From Azospirillum lipoferum 4B (GTDB lineage: Bacteria > Pseudomonadota > Alphaproteobacteria > Azospirillales > Azospirillaceae): 64,000 bases of DNA. The notes under the pieces are model-generated. The model did not search any database and was not told the origin of the DNA. It saw only the letters and a program-made list of their open reading frames with translations. This document shows, piece by piece, positions 30,076 to 38,838 of the stretch; position 1 is the first letter of the stretch; the number at the start of each line of letters is the position of its first letter. The translations under genes were made by a program, and so were the position numbers. The stretch covers positions 5,001 to 69,000 of the forward strand of contig NC_016585.1 in assembly GCF_000283655.1 (NCBI RefSeq), given 5' to 3'.

Positions 30076-32586
30076 TCACCGCAGCCCCAGCAGCTCGCCG
30101 AGCGCATGGCTGAGTTGGCGCGGGGTCACCGGCTTGTGGATGATGCCCAGCCCAAGGACGGCGGCGTCGCGTTCGCATTCGGGGCCGGTCTCGCCGGTCA
30201 GGATCAGGCCCGGAACCGGCGGGCCGCCCGCCTCCTCGAACAGCGCGCGGATGCCGGCGACGGCGTCGGTCCCGAGGCGGCCTTCGCGCAGGCGGTAGTC
30301 GGCGACGACCAGATCGGGACGGCGGCCGCTGCGGCGCAGCGCCTCCACCGCCTTTTCGGCGGAACCGGCGACCAGCACCTCGTAACCCCATTCGCGGAAG
30401 ATCGTCTCCAGCCCCAGCAGCACGATGGCGTCGTCGTCCACCACCACGGCGAAGCGGCCGTGGCCGGTCGTCGCCGCCGCCTCCGCCGGGCTGAGCTGAC
30501 GCTCGACGGCCCGGCCGGGCGGCAGGGCGATGACGAAGCTGGTCCCCTGCCCCGGCTTCGACTGCACGTCGACGGGATGGTTCAGCAGCTGCGACAGCCG
30601 CCGCACGATGGCAAGGCCGAGACCGAGGCCGCGGTTGCGGTCGCGTTCGGGATTGCCGACCTGATGGAACTCTTCCCAGATGCGTTCCAGATGGTCGGGC
30701 GGGATGCCGATGCCGGTGTCGCGCACCTCGATCAGCAGGCGCCCGCCGGCCTGCCGGCATTCGATGTCGATCCTGCCTCTCTCGGTATAGCGCAGCGCGT
30801 TCTCCACCAGATTGCGCACCATGCGGGTCAGCAGCGTGCGGTCGGTGCGCGCGGCGGCGTTGCAGGACAGGACATGCAGCTCCAGCCCCTTGGCCGCCGC
30901 GACCGGCCGGTAGGAGGCGGCGATGTGGTCGAACAGCGGCACCATCGGGACATTCTCGATGTTCGGCTGCACCACCCCGGCGTCGAGCCGCGACATGTCC
31001 AGCAGGCTGTCGAGCAGCTCCTTCAGCGCGTCCAGCCCGCGGCCGAGATGCATCAGCGCGTTGGCGCCCTGGCTGCCCTGCACATGGGGTTTCAGCACGT
31101 CGACGAACAGCAGCAGCGCCTGCAGCGGCTGGCGCAGGTCGTGGCTGGCGGCGGCCAGGAACTTGCCCTTGGCCTGGTCGGCCGCCTCCGCCGACTCCTT
31201 CGCCTGCATCAGCGCCTGCTGCGCCCGCCGGCGGGCGGTGATGTCGCGGAAATAGACCGAAAGCCCGTCGGGACTGGGATACATGCTGATCTCGGCCCAG
31301 TCGCCGAGGATGGGCGACTTCACCTCGATGGTCGTCTCCCGCCCGTCGCGCACCGCCTGCTTCTGCGCTTCGAACGCCTCGCTGCCCAGCACGTTGGGGA
31401 AGGCCTCCCAGATGCGCCGGCCCAGCAGGGTGTCGCGCGACCGGCCCCACAGCCGTTCCGCCTTGCGGTTGATGTAGGTGAAGCGCCAGTCATGGTCGAC
31501 GGCATAGAAGGCGTCGCTGATGCTCTCCAGGATCATGACCGTCCGCTCGTGCGAGGCGCGCACCTCCTCCTCCGCACGCTTGCGCATGGTGATGTCGCGG
31601 GAAAAGCAGCCCACCCCCTCCGCCGTCGGCAGGATGCGGATCTCCAGCCACAGCGTGGTGTCCTCGCCGTCCAGGCGTTTCTCGATGCCGGTCGGCACCC
31701 GCTCCGTCATGGTCTTGCGGCACAGCGCCTCAAGGTCGGAGCCGGCGAGCTGGGGCCAGATCTCCCACAGGCGGCGGCCGCGGATCGCCGACAGCGGCAG
31801 ATGGTCGAGCTGCTCGGCCCGCCGGTTCTGGTAGATCACCCGGTAATCGCGGTCGAGCGCCACCAGCGCCTCGTCGATGCTGTCCAGGATGTCGCAGGCA
31901 CGCTTGCGCGCGTCGGCGATGGCCTCTTCCATCCGCCGCTCGTCGGAACGGTCGTGCAGGATCCACAGATAGCCGTCCTCGGCGCCCTGCAGCGGCAGGA
32001 TGGTCAGCGCTCCCCAGACCTCGGACCCGTCGCGGCGGCGGAAGGCCCGTTCCTCCTGGATGCGCCCTTCGGCCAGCGCCCGCAGCCTCAGCGAGTCTGG
32101 CACGCCGGCCACGACATCCTCCGGCGGGAAGAGAAAGGCGACCGGCCGGCCTTGCGCCTCCTCCTCCGTCCAGCCCAGGATGCGGACGGCACCGGGATTC
32201 CAACTGGTCACCCTGCCGTCCGGCGCCAGGGTCAGGATGGCATGACCGACGGCACTGTCCAGGATGGCGCGCAGCCGCCTTTCGCTGTCGGCATGGGCGG
32301 CGCGGCTGCGCTCCAGGGCGTCGAAGGCGATCCGCAGATCCTCGTTGCGCACGGTGACCGTCTGCAGGTCGTCGCAGCCGCTGCAGGCGGTGGCAAGGGC
32401 GGCCCGCAGCCGCGCATTCTCCTGCTCCAGCTCGTTCACCCGCGCCGCCAGCCGCGGATCGGGAGCGGTGGCCGGATCGACCGTCGGCCGGGTGTTCGGG
32501 GAAGCCTTCGGCTGGGCATCCGGGTCCGCCCCGCCCCCCATCCGGCTGGTCGCGGGCTCATCCGGGACAGGCTGCGGTTTGGTCAT
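30076..32586 (-). CDS. PAS-rich hybrid sensor histidine kinase with C-terminal receiver
   Basis: The 836-aa cytosolic protein has no membrane helix. A coiled coil (LAARVNELEQENARLRAALA) is followed by three PAS domains (about 105-215, 225-335 and 350-460; for example LDSAVGHAILTLAPDGRVTS and ESISDAFYAVDHDWRFTYIN). The phospho-accepting His482 is in AAASHDLRQPLQAL, the ATPase domain has RDTGIGIP and RGLGLGLAIV, and the C-terminal receiver has Asp763 (LVVADYRL). The kinase core closely resembles that of the kinase at 57662-59596. A shared response regulator or self-contained phosphorelay is likely. No partner is next door. Confidence 0.92.
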   Translation of the reverse strand: MTKPQPVPDEPATSRMGGGADPDAQPKASPNTRPTVDPATAPDPRLAARVNELEQENARLRAALATACSGCDDLQTVTVRNEDLRIAFDALERSRAAHADSERRLRAILDSAVGHAILTLAPDGRVTSWNPGAVRILGWTEEEAQGRPVAFLFPPEDVVAGVPDSLRLRALAEGRIQEERAFRRRDGSEVWGALTILPLQGAEDGYLWILHDRSDERRMEEAIADARKRACDILDSIDEALVALDRDYRVIYQNRRAEQLDHLPLSAIRGRRLWEIWPQLAGSDLEALCRKTMTERVPTGIEKRLDGEDTTLWLEIRILPTAEGVGCFSRDITMRKRAEEEVRASHERTVMILESISDAFYAVDHDWRFTYINRKAERLWGRSRDTLLGRRIWEAFPNVLGSEAFEAQKQAVRDGRETTIEVKSPILGDWAEISMYPSPDGLSVYFRDITARRRAQQALMQAKESAEAADQAKGKFLAAASHDLRQPLQALLLFVDVLKPHVQGSQGANALMHLGRGLDALKELLDSLLDMSRLDAGVVQPNIENVPMVPLFDHIAASYRPVAAAKGLELHVLSCNAAARTDRTLLTRMVRNLVENALRYTERGRIDIECRQAGGRLLIEVRDTGIGIPPDHLERIWEEFHQVGNPERDRNRGLGLGLAIVRRLSQLLNHPVDVQSKPGQGTSFVIALPPGRAVERQLSPAEAAATTGHGRFAVVVDDDAIVLLGLETIFREWGYEVLVAGSAEKAVEALRRSGRRPDLVVADYRLREGRLGTDAVAGIRALFEEAGGPPVPGLILTGETGPECERDAAVLGLGIIHKPVTPRQLSHALGELLGLR

Positions 32587-32701
32587 AGTCGCTCAAGAAA
32601 AACGAAATTCCCAATAAAAGAGAGTGTGCAAGACCGAAAGCCTCTGTAAACCCTCCAAAGGAAATAGGACTGTAGAGCGCCAACAATAAGCAATTTTATA
32701 T

Positions 32702-33613
32702 TTATGAATACCGCATATCCGCAATCGCCCTTACCATCGCCCGCACGCCGGAATCCGGCACTTTGTCACGGCGCAACACCAACCCAAGCTTGCGGACCAG
32801 GGGCGGGGCCAGAGGCCGCACGGCGAAGCGGTCGCGGTCGCCCGGTCCCTGGACGGTGACCGACGGCAGGATCGACCGGCCGAGCCCGGCGGCGACGAGG
32901 TTCTTGATCGCCTCGACATTGCCGAGTTCCATCGACGGGCGCGGCTGCACGCCGCCGGCCATGAACCAGCCGTCGATCACCGCCCGCATGGTGCCGCCGC
33001 GCTCGTAGAGGATCAGCGCCCCGTCCGCCAGCGCCGCCGGAGCGATGCCGTCCGGCGCCGGCCCATCCGCTTCCCTGGTCCCATCCCCGATCCGTGGACC
33101 GACGCAGACCAGCTCCTCGCTGCACACCGGTTCGATGGACAGGCCGGCGCGGACCGCCGGCAGCGTGACGAGCGCGAGATCCAGCGCCCCGGCTTCCACC
33201 GCGTCCAGGATGTCGGGCGTGTTGCCGGTGACGACGATGATCTCCAGTCCCGGATGGGCGGCGCGGAGCGCGGTCAGGATCGGCGGCAGGCGGTAGATGC
33301 AGGCGGTGGCGCCGGTGCCGATGCGCACGCGCCCCGCCTGCCCGGCGCGGTGCCGCCCCATGGCGGTCGATGCCGCCTCCGCCTCGTCGCGGATGCGGCG
33401 GATGAAGGGCAGCAGGTCGCGGCCGGCCGCCGTCGGCAGGGCGCGCTTGCCGACCCGCTCCACCAGACGCACGCCGAACCGCTCCTCCAGATTGCGGATC
33501 TGCATGCTGACCGCCGGCTGGGTCAGGCCGAGCCGGCTTGCCGCCTCGGTGAAGCCGCCATGCTCGACGACGGTGGCGAAGGTGATGAGCTGGTCGAGGT
33601 TCAGGCCGCGCAT
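32702..33613 (-). CDS. LysR family transcriptional regulator
   Basis: The 303-aa protein begins MRGLNLDQLITFATVVEHGG and has the classic LysR helix-turn-helix (FTEAASRLGLTQPAVSMQIRNLEERFG) and a two-lobed effector domain (LEIIVVTGNTPDILDAVEAGALDLALV region; SRSILPSV region). The frame continues open to 34945, but that extension is the reverse strand of the MFS transporter. It is divergent from the MFS/GNAT pair with 75 bases between the starts, the usual layout for a LysR regulator controlling its neighbour. Confidence 0.93.
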   Translation of the reverse strand: MRGLNLDQLITFATVVEHGGFTEAASRLGLTQPAVSMQIRNLEERFGVRLVERVGKRALPTAAGRDLLPFIRRIRDEAEAASTAMGRHRAGQAGRVRIGTGATACIYRLPPILTALRAAHPGLEIIVVTGNTPDILDAVEAGALDLALVTLPAVRAGLSIEPVCSEELVCVGPRIGDGTREADGPAPDGIAPAALADGALILYERGGTMRAVIDGWFMAGGVQPRPSMELGNVEAIKNLVAAGLGRSILPSVTVQGPGDRDRFAVRPLAPPLVRKLGLVLRRDKVPDSGVRAMVRAIADMRYS

Positions 33614-33688
33614 ACCCCCAGCTTTCCTTATGATTCCGATCAAATCAATAAATTTGCCTTTTCCATGGCGGTCCGCGACGGTGGGGCC
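33614..33688. promoter_or_regulatory. LysR/MFS divergent promoter region
   Basis: The 75-base spacer is AT-rich relative to its surroundings. TTATGATTCCGATCAAATC (about 33629-33647) includes T-N11-A-like spacing suited to a LysR site. Both promoters must overlap here. The site is inferred from layout and not from a proven consensus. Confidence 0.4.
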
Positions 33689-34954
33689 ATGACGACCGCA
33701 GCAACTTCCTTTCCCGGCCCCTCCCCGGCCCCATCCTCCACCCCCTCCTCCACATGGCTCGTGCTGCTGTGCGCCAGCCGCTTCGCCACCTCGCTGTCCT
33801 TCATGGTCTATGCCGGCGCGCTGGTGCCGGCGATGCAGGCCTGGGGCATGTCGGCGGGGGAAGCCGGATCGATCCAGACCGCCTTCAACATCGGCTATGC
33901 CCTGTCGCTGGTGGGGTCCTCCTGGTTCGCCGACAGCCTGGGCGCCAAGCGCGTCTTCCTGTGGGCGAGCTGGGCGACGGCGCTGACCGGCCTCGCCTTC
34001 GCCTTCTTCGCCCGTTCTCCGGAAAGCGGGCTGCTGCTGTTCGCGCTGGTGGGGCTGACGCAGGGCGGAACCTACGCCCCCTCCATCATGCTGGTGGCGC
34101 AGGGCGTGCCGGCCGCCCGGCGGGGGGCGGCGGTCGGCTGGCTGCTGGCGGCGGGGTCGCTGGGATATTTCGCTTCCATTGCGCTTGCAGCATGGCTGGC
34201 GGAGCGGTTCGGCTACGAGGCCGCCTTCATCGCCTGCGGGCTGGGGCCGCTGCTGGCGGCGCTGCTCGCCACGCCGGGGTTGCGCGGGCGCGCCAATCCG
34301 GTCGCCGGCGGGGGCGCGCGGCGGCTGCGCGGCGCCTTCCGCTTCCTGGCCGACCGCCGGTCCTTCCTGCTGACCGCCGGCTACACCACCCATTGCTGGG
34401 AGCTGCTGGGCATGTGGGCCTGGCTTCCGGCCTTCCTGACGGCCAGCCTCGCCAACTCGGGCGGAGCCGGCGTCCGCGGCCTGTGGATCGCCGCGGCCAT
34501 CCATCTCTCCGGCTTCCTGTCGTCGCTGCTGATGGGGCGGGCGTCGGACCGGCTGGGCCGGCGGGCCGTTCTGGTGGCGATGGGACTGCTGGGCGCCGCC
34601 TGTTCCTTCACCATCGGCTGGATGGACGGGATGCCGCTGGTCCTGGTGCTGGCGGTGGCCGCCCTCTACGGCTTCTCGGCGCTGGGCGACTCCCCCGTGC
34701 TGTCCACGGCGATGACCGAATCGGTCGAGCCCGGCAGCCTGGGGGCGGCGCTTGCCGTGCGCTCCATCCTCGGCTTCGGCGCCGGGGGCGCCGCGCCGCT
34801 GGCGGTCGGTCTGGTGCTGGACCAGACGGGCGGCATGGCGGGCCAGATGGGTGGCACCCCCTGGGGCTGGGGGTTCGCGCTTCTCGGCGTCGGCGGCGGG
34901 TTGGCGACCGTCTGCGCCCTTCTTCTTCCCGCCGACCGTCCTCACCGGAGTTGA
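33689..34954 (+). CDS. Major facilitator superfamily transporter
   Basis: The 421-aa protein has about twelve membrane segments in two halves. The loop 2-3 motif is WFADSLGAKRVFLWASW and its mirror in the second half is MGRASDRLGRRAVLVAMG. Early residues are low complexity (Pro/Ser). Families of this type move sugars, drugs or small acids; the substrate is unknown. An upstream ATG at 33665 could add eight residues. Five bases after it the GNAT gene begins, so the pair is an operon under the LysR regulator. Confidence 0.88.
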   Translation: MTTAATSFPGPSPAPSSTPSSTWLVLLCASRFATSLSFMVYAGALVPAMQAWGMSAGEAGSIQTAFNIGYALSLVGSSWFADSLGAKRVFLWASWATALTGLAFAFFARSPESGLLLFALVGLTQGGTYAPSIMLVAQGVPAARRGAAVGWLLAAGSLGYFASIALAAWLAERFGYEAAFIACGLGPLLAALLATPGLRGRANPVAGGGARRLRGAFRFLADRRSFLLTAGYTTHCWELLGMWAWLPAFLTASLANSGGAGVRGLWIAAAIHLSGFLSSLLMGRASDRLGRRAVLVAMGLLGAACSFTIGWMDGMPLVLVLAVAALYGFSALGDSPVLSTAMTESVEPGSLGAALAVRSILGFGAGGAAPLAVGLVLDQTGGMAGQMGGTPWGWGFALLGVGGGLATVCALLLPADRPHRS

Positions 34955-34959
34955 AACTC

Positions 34960-35529
34960 ATGCCTTCTCTCAATGGGCCTGCCATCACCGTGCGGGCGTC
35001 CGCCGACGCCGACATCCCCGCCATCGCCGCGCTCTATGCCCACCATGTCCTGCACGGCACCGCGTCGTTCGAGGAGGTTCCGCCGGACGAGGCGGAGATG
35101 GCCCGCCGCCGCGCCGACATCCTGGCCCGCGGCCTGCCCTATCTGGTGGCGGAGTGCGAGGGGAGGCTTGCCGGCTACGCCTATGCCGGGCTCTACCGCA
35201 CCCGCAGCGCCTACCGCTTCACGCTGGAGAATTCCGTCTATGTCGCCGACGGCATGGGCCGGCGCGGCATCGGCCGGGCGTTGATGGACCCGCTGATCGA
35301 GATGTGCGAGGCGGCGGGATACCGCCGGATGATCGCGGCGATCGGCGACAGCGCCAACCACGGCTCCATCGGCCTGCATGCCGCCTGCGGCTTCCGTCCG
35401 GTCGGGGTGCTGCCGGCGGTGGGATACAAGTTCGGCCGCTGGCTGGACGGCGTGCTGATGGAGCGCCCGCTGGGCGAGGGAAGCGACGGTCCGGCGCCGG
35501 AGCGGATTTTCCCCGTGGGCATGCGGTGA
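34960..35529 (+). CDS. GNAT family N-acetyltransferase (phosphinothricin-acetyltransferase-like)
   Basis: The 189-aa enzyme starts MPSLNGPAITVRASADADIPAI. It has YAHHVLHGTASFEEVPPDEA, YAYAGLYRTRSAYRFTLENS, the acetyl-CoA loop GMGRRGIGRALMDPLIEMC and SIGLHAACGFRPVGVLPAVG, all shared by Pat/Bar-type acetyltransferases (YncA, MnaT). These acetylate amino acid analogues or methionine derivatives. Together with the MFS pump it may form a detoxification pair. Substrate not assignable. Confidence 0.88.
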   Translation: MPSLNGPAITVRASADADIPAIAALYAHHVLHGTASFEEVPPDEAEMARRRADILARGLPYLVAECEGRLAGYAYAGLYRTRSAYRFTLENSVYVADGMGRRGIGRALMDPLIEMCEAAGYRRMIAAIGDSANHGSIGLHAACGFRPVGVLPAVGYKFGRWLDGVLMERPLGEGSDGPAPERIFPVGMR

Positions 35530-35583
35530 GGGCCATCGGCTTGGGGGGCGAGGCCGTCAGGCCGTCGCCACCCAAGCCCCTAA

Positions 35584-35694
35584 GCAGGTTTCTCCAGATC
35601 GGGCCACAGGCCCGGCCTGGAGAAACCTGCGGACTCTATGGTTTTGCAGGTTTTCCGAGCCCGCCCATTCGTGGGCGGAGTTCGGAAAACCTGC
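35584..35694. terminator. Tandem hairpins between convergent GNAT and porin genes
   Basis: First hairpin: GCAGGTTTCTCCAG (35584-35597) with its complement at 35617-35630, and GGGCC/GGCCC nested inside. Second hairpin: GCAGGTTTTCCGA (35646-35658) with its complement at 35682-35694, enclosing CCGCCCA TTCG TGGGCGG. The two have nearly the same outer arms (GCAGGTTT.CC) and lie between converging genes, so they can serve as a bidirectional terminator or be a REP doublet. Confidence 0.75.
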
Positions 35695-35719
35695 TTAGGC
35701 GCTACGCGCAACCCTGTTG

Positions 35720-36931
35720 TCAGAACGCCAGGATGGAGCGCGCCAGGATGACGTTGGCCTTGTCGTCCAGCGTGCTGACCTCGCCCTTGGTGTCGACATA
35801 GTCGTACTGGGCCTGCAGGGTCAGGCCAGGAGCGACGGTGTAGCCGACGCCGACCTCATAGACGTTGATGTGGCGGCTGCCCGGCGTGTCGGTGCGCCCG
35901 GCATCGGCGCCGAACTTGTAGTTGGCACCGACGGCCAGAGGCCCGGAGCTGTACTGGACGCCGGCCGTCCAGTTGCGCTGCGCTTCGGTGGCCGGCCTGC
36001 CGGCGGTGGCGGAGAAGGACTGGCGTTCACCCGACCGGTTGAAATCGGTGTAGCTGCCGCCGACGGAGAAGCCGGCATAGCCGATCGTGACGCCGGCCTG
36101 CCAGCTGGTCAGGTCGTTGTAGGCGATCCCCGAAGCGCCGGCGACCGCGCTGCCGCCCATGTAGCCGGCGCTGGCCTTGACCGAGACACCGCCGAAGCTG
36201 TTGCTGTAGTTGGCGCCGACCTCCCAGATGTTCTCGAAGATGCCGGTTCCCATGATGTTGGCCGAGCTGTCCGCCGTGAACTGCGACCGGTTGACGTCGG
36301 TGTTGCTGCTGTCGTTGCGCGGGGTGTAGCTGCCGCCCAGCTGCAGGCCGGCGAAGCGCGGCGAGAAATAGACGATCTTCGTCGAGTTGGCGTCGACGGC
36401 CAGGGCCGGATAGACGATGGTGTTGCGGGTGGTCTGGGCCGCGCCGAACGCCAGCGAGCCGGTCGTCGTGCCGTTGATATTGTTGTTGGGGCCGACCCAG
36501 AAGACGGGCTGCTCGACGAAGGCCGACACATAGTCGGACGGCGCGGAGACATAGGTCTCGTCGCTGAAGGAGTTGACGACGCCGGCGCGCACCATGCCGA
36601 AGGAGCCCTGCGCAAAGATGAAGGCGCGGTCGGCGTCCGTGTTGCGGGCATTGCTGGCGCCGCTGTTGGCGCGCATGCGGATGCGGGCACCGTATTCCAG
36701 GCCGTTGTCGGCCTTGGCGGTCGGGATGATGTTCACGCGCAGGCGGTTGCGGAACTCGGTCGACCGGGTGTTGGCGTCCAGGTCCTGGCTCACATAGCCG
36801 GCTTCGAAATAGGCGTCGCCGCTGACCTTCACATCGAACTTGGCCTGGGCATTGGCGGCACCGGCACCGGCCGCGAGGGTGACGGCGGCGCAGCCTGCCA
36901 GCAGATAACGATTCACAGCTTTTGACTCCAT
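35720..36931 (-). CDS. Outer-membrane porin (Gram-negative porin, OmpC-like fold)
   Basis: The 403-aa protein starts MESKAVNRYLLAGCAAVTLA with a signal peptide ending near AGAGAANAQA, then KFDVKVSGDAYFEAGYVSQD. The rest is beta-barrel: alternating residues, aromatic girdle, and a last strand VILARSILAF ending in phenylalanine, the barrel-assembly signal. The FVEQPVFWVGPNNN-type loop sits in the pore region. It is a passive channel for small hydrophilic solutes. The reading frame is open to 37030, but the signal peptide fixes the start at 36931. Confidence 0.92.
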   Translation of the reverse strand: MESKAVNRYLLAGCAAVTLAAGAGAANAQAKFDVKVSGDAYFEAGYVSQDLDANTRSTEFRNRLRVNIIPTAKADNGLEYGARIRMRANSGASNARNTDADRAFIFAQGSFGMVRAGVVNSFSDETYVSAPSDYVSAFVEQPVFWVGPNNNINGTTTGSLAFGAAQTTRNTIVYPALAVDANSTKIVYFSPRFAGLQLGGSYTPRNDSSNTDVNRSQFTADSSANIMGTGIFENIWEVGANYSNSFGGVSVKASAGYMGGSAVAGASGIAYNDLTSWQAGVTIGYAGFSVGGSYTDFNRSGERQSFSATAGRPATEAQRNWTAGVQYSSGPLAVGANYKFGADAGRTDTPGSRHINVYEVGVGYTVAPGLTLQAQYDYVDTKGEVSTLDDKANVILARSILAF

Positions 36932-37043
36932 GACGACGGTTTCAGAAAACAAGGCGGGATCCGGACCCCGGACGCGCCGTTTCCGCGCCGGGTTGCCTGT
37001 CGGCCAGGCATGTCGGCCAGGCATGTCCATGTCCCGATGAGGA

Positions 37044-37805
37044 TCAGCGGAGGTAATGGATGTGTGGCCGCGCGTGATGGGGGGAGACTTCCACGCGGGC
37101 GTCCACCGAGAAGACGGTCTTCAGCAACTCCTCGGTCAGCACCTCGCCCGGCGGGCCGGACGCAACGATCCGGCCCTGTTTCAGCACCACCAGCCGGTCG
37201 CAGAACATGGCCGCGTGGTTGAGATCGTGAAGGGCGGTGATGCTGGTGACCGCAAGCTCGGAGACGAGCTTCAGCAGCGCGATCTGGTGCTGGATGTCGA
37301 GGTGGTTGGTCGGCTCATCCAGGATCAGTTCCTTCGGCGTCTGCGCCAACGCCCTGGCGATGTGGGCGCGCTGCTTCTCGCCGCCCGACAGGCTGTGCCA
37401 GAAGTCGTTGCGCTTGGCCGACATCCCGGCCTTTTCCAGCGCGCCGTCCACCGCCTCCTCGTCCGCCCGCGACCAGCCCGAGAACAGCGAGCGGTGGGGG
37501 AAGCGGCCGAGCTTCACGACATCGACGACCTTCAGGTTGGCGTTCGTCGTCGCATGCTGCTCGACGAAGGCGACGCGCTGCGCGACGGTCCGGCGCGGAA
37601 TGGTCCGCAGGTCCGTCCGGTCGAGCAGGACCCGGCCGGATTGCGGCTGCTTCAGCCCGGCGAGCAGGCGCAGGAGCGAGGTCTTGCCCGACCCGTTCGG
37701 TCCCAGCAGGCCCAGCATCTCGCCCGGCCGGGCTTCCAGCGAAACCGCGTCCAGCACGGTCTTGCCGCCAATTCCCCATGTGAGACGTTCGGTCTTGAAG
37801 CTCAT
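37044..37805 (-). CDS. ABC importer ATPase (iron-siderophore/heme/cobalamin type)
   Basis: The 253-aa ATPase has Walker A GPNGSGKTS (about 35-43), signature LSGGEKQRAHIARALAQ, Walker B LILDEPTNHLD and the H-loop in TALHDLNHAAMF. This sequence type is the FecE/FhuC/BtuD branch, which energises uptake of iron complexes or cobalamin with FecCD permeases. ATGA overlaps the permease stop at 37802-37805, so it is translationally coupled as the third gene of a binding protein-permease-ATPase operon. Confidence 0.93.
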   Translation of the reverse strand: MSFKTERLTWGIGGKTVLDAVSLEARPGEMLGLLGPNGSGKTSLLRLLAGLKQPQSGRVLLDRTDLRTIPRRTVAQRVAFVEQHATTNANLKVVDVVKLGRFPHRSLFSGWSRADEEAVDGALEKAGMSAKRNDFWHSLSGGEKQRAHIARALAQTPKELILDEPTNHLDIQHQIALLKLVSELAVTSITALHDLNHAAMFCDRLVVLKQGRIVASGPPGEVLTEELLKTVFSVDARVEVSPHHARPHIHYLR

Positions 37806-38833
37806 GACGCACGCTGGAACCGGTAGAGGATGACCGAGAAGAAGGGCACGCCGACCAGCGCGGTGACGACGCCGACCGGCAGGACCTGCTGCGGGATCAG
37901 GACGCGCGACGCGATGTCCGCCGCCACCATGAAGATCGCGCCCGCGATGGCACAGGCCGGCAGCAGCCGGATGTGCATCGGGCCGACCAGGAAGCGGGCG
38001 GCATGCGGCACCACGAGGCCGACGAAGCCGATGGAGCCGACCATGCTGACGATGGTCGCGGTCATCAGCGCGGTCAGCGCGAAGAGCAGGAGCCGCGCCC
38101 GGCCGACATCGACGCCCAGCGCCGCGGCGGATTCGTCGCCGAAGGCGAAGGCGTCGAGGATGCGGGCGGAGAGCAGGCAGGCCACCAGCCCGCCGCTCAC
38201 CACGATGGAGACCAGCATGAACTCCGGCCAGCGCGCGCCGCTGAAGCTGCCGAGCAGCCAGAACATGACGTCGCGCGCCTGCTGCGCATTGCCCGACGTC
38301 GTCACGACATAGGACGTGGCGGCGTTGAACAGCTGGGAGGCGGCGACGCCGGCCAGGATCGTGCGGTCGGCGCCGCCGCGCGTGCCGTTCGACAGCAGGG
38401 CCACGAACAGGAAGGCGGCGAAGGCTCCGGCGAAGGCGCCCATCGACAGCGAGACCGCGCCGGCCCCGACGCCGAGGATGACGATGGCGACGGCGCCGGT
38501 GGATGCGCCGGCCGAAATGCCCAGCACATAGGGCTCGGCGAGCGGGTTGCGCAGGAGCGACTGCATGATCGCCCCCGACAGCGCAAGGCCGGCGCCGCAG
38601 AAGGCCGCGACCAGCGCCCGGCTGAGCCGGTAGTCCCAGATCACGGTCTCATGGATGCGGCTCAGCTCGACCGAGGTCCAGCCCAGCCGGTTGGTCACGG
38701 CGTGGAAGGTCGTGGCGAGGGGAATCGGCAGATCGCCGATGCCCACGCTGACCGCGATGACGAGAGCGATGGCCGCCAGGGAGGCGAGAAGCATGCCTCC
38801 CAGCATGGTCAACCGCCCGAGCGACTGCCCCAT
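37802..38833 (-). CDS. FecCD-family ABC permease
   Basis: The 343-aa protein begins MGQSLGRLTMLGGMLLASLA and has about ten membrane helices typical of BtuC/FepD. Landmarks are YRLSRALVAAFCGAGLALSGAIMQ, NPLAEPYVLGISAGASTGA, MVGSIGFVGLVVPHAARFLVG and RVLIPQQVLPVGVVTALVGVPFFSVIL. It forms the channel of the importer. The open frame continues upstream into the binding protein gene, but the family start is at 38833. The gene follows the binding protein by five bases. Confidence 0.94.
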   Translation of the reverse strand: MGQSLGRLTMLGGMLLASLAAIALVIAVSVGIGDLPIPLATTFHAVTNRLGWTSVELSRIHETVIWDYRLSRALVAAFCGAGLALSGAIMQSLLRNPLAEPYVLGISAGASTGAVAIVILGVGAGAVSLSMGAFAGAFAAFLFVALLSNGTRGGADRTILAGVAASQLFNAATSYVVTTSGNAQQARDVMFWLLGSFSGARWPEFMLVSIVVSGGLVACLLSARILDAFAFGDESAAALGVDVGRARLLLFALTALMTATIVSMVGSIGFVGLVVPHAARFLVGPMHIRLLPACAIAGAIFMVAADIASRVLIPQQVLPVGVVTALVGVPFFSVILYRFQRAS

Positions 38834-38838
38834 GCCCG

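Noticed and set aside
33614-34945. Upstream extension of the LysR open frame
   Set aside because: Runs antisense through the MFS gene; family similarity starts only at the methionine at 33613.
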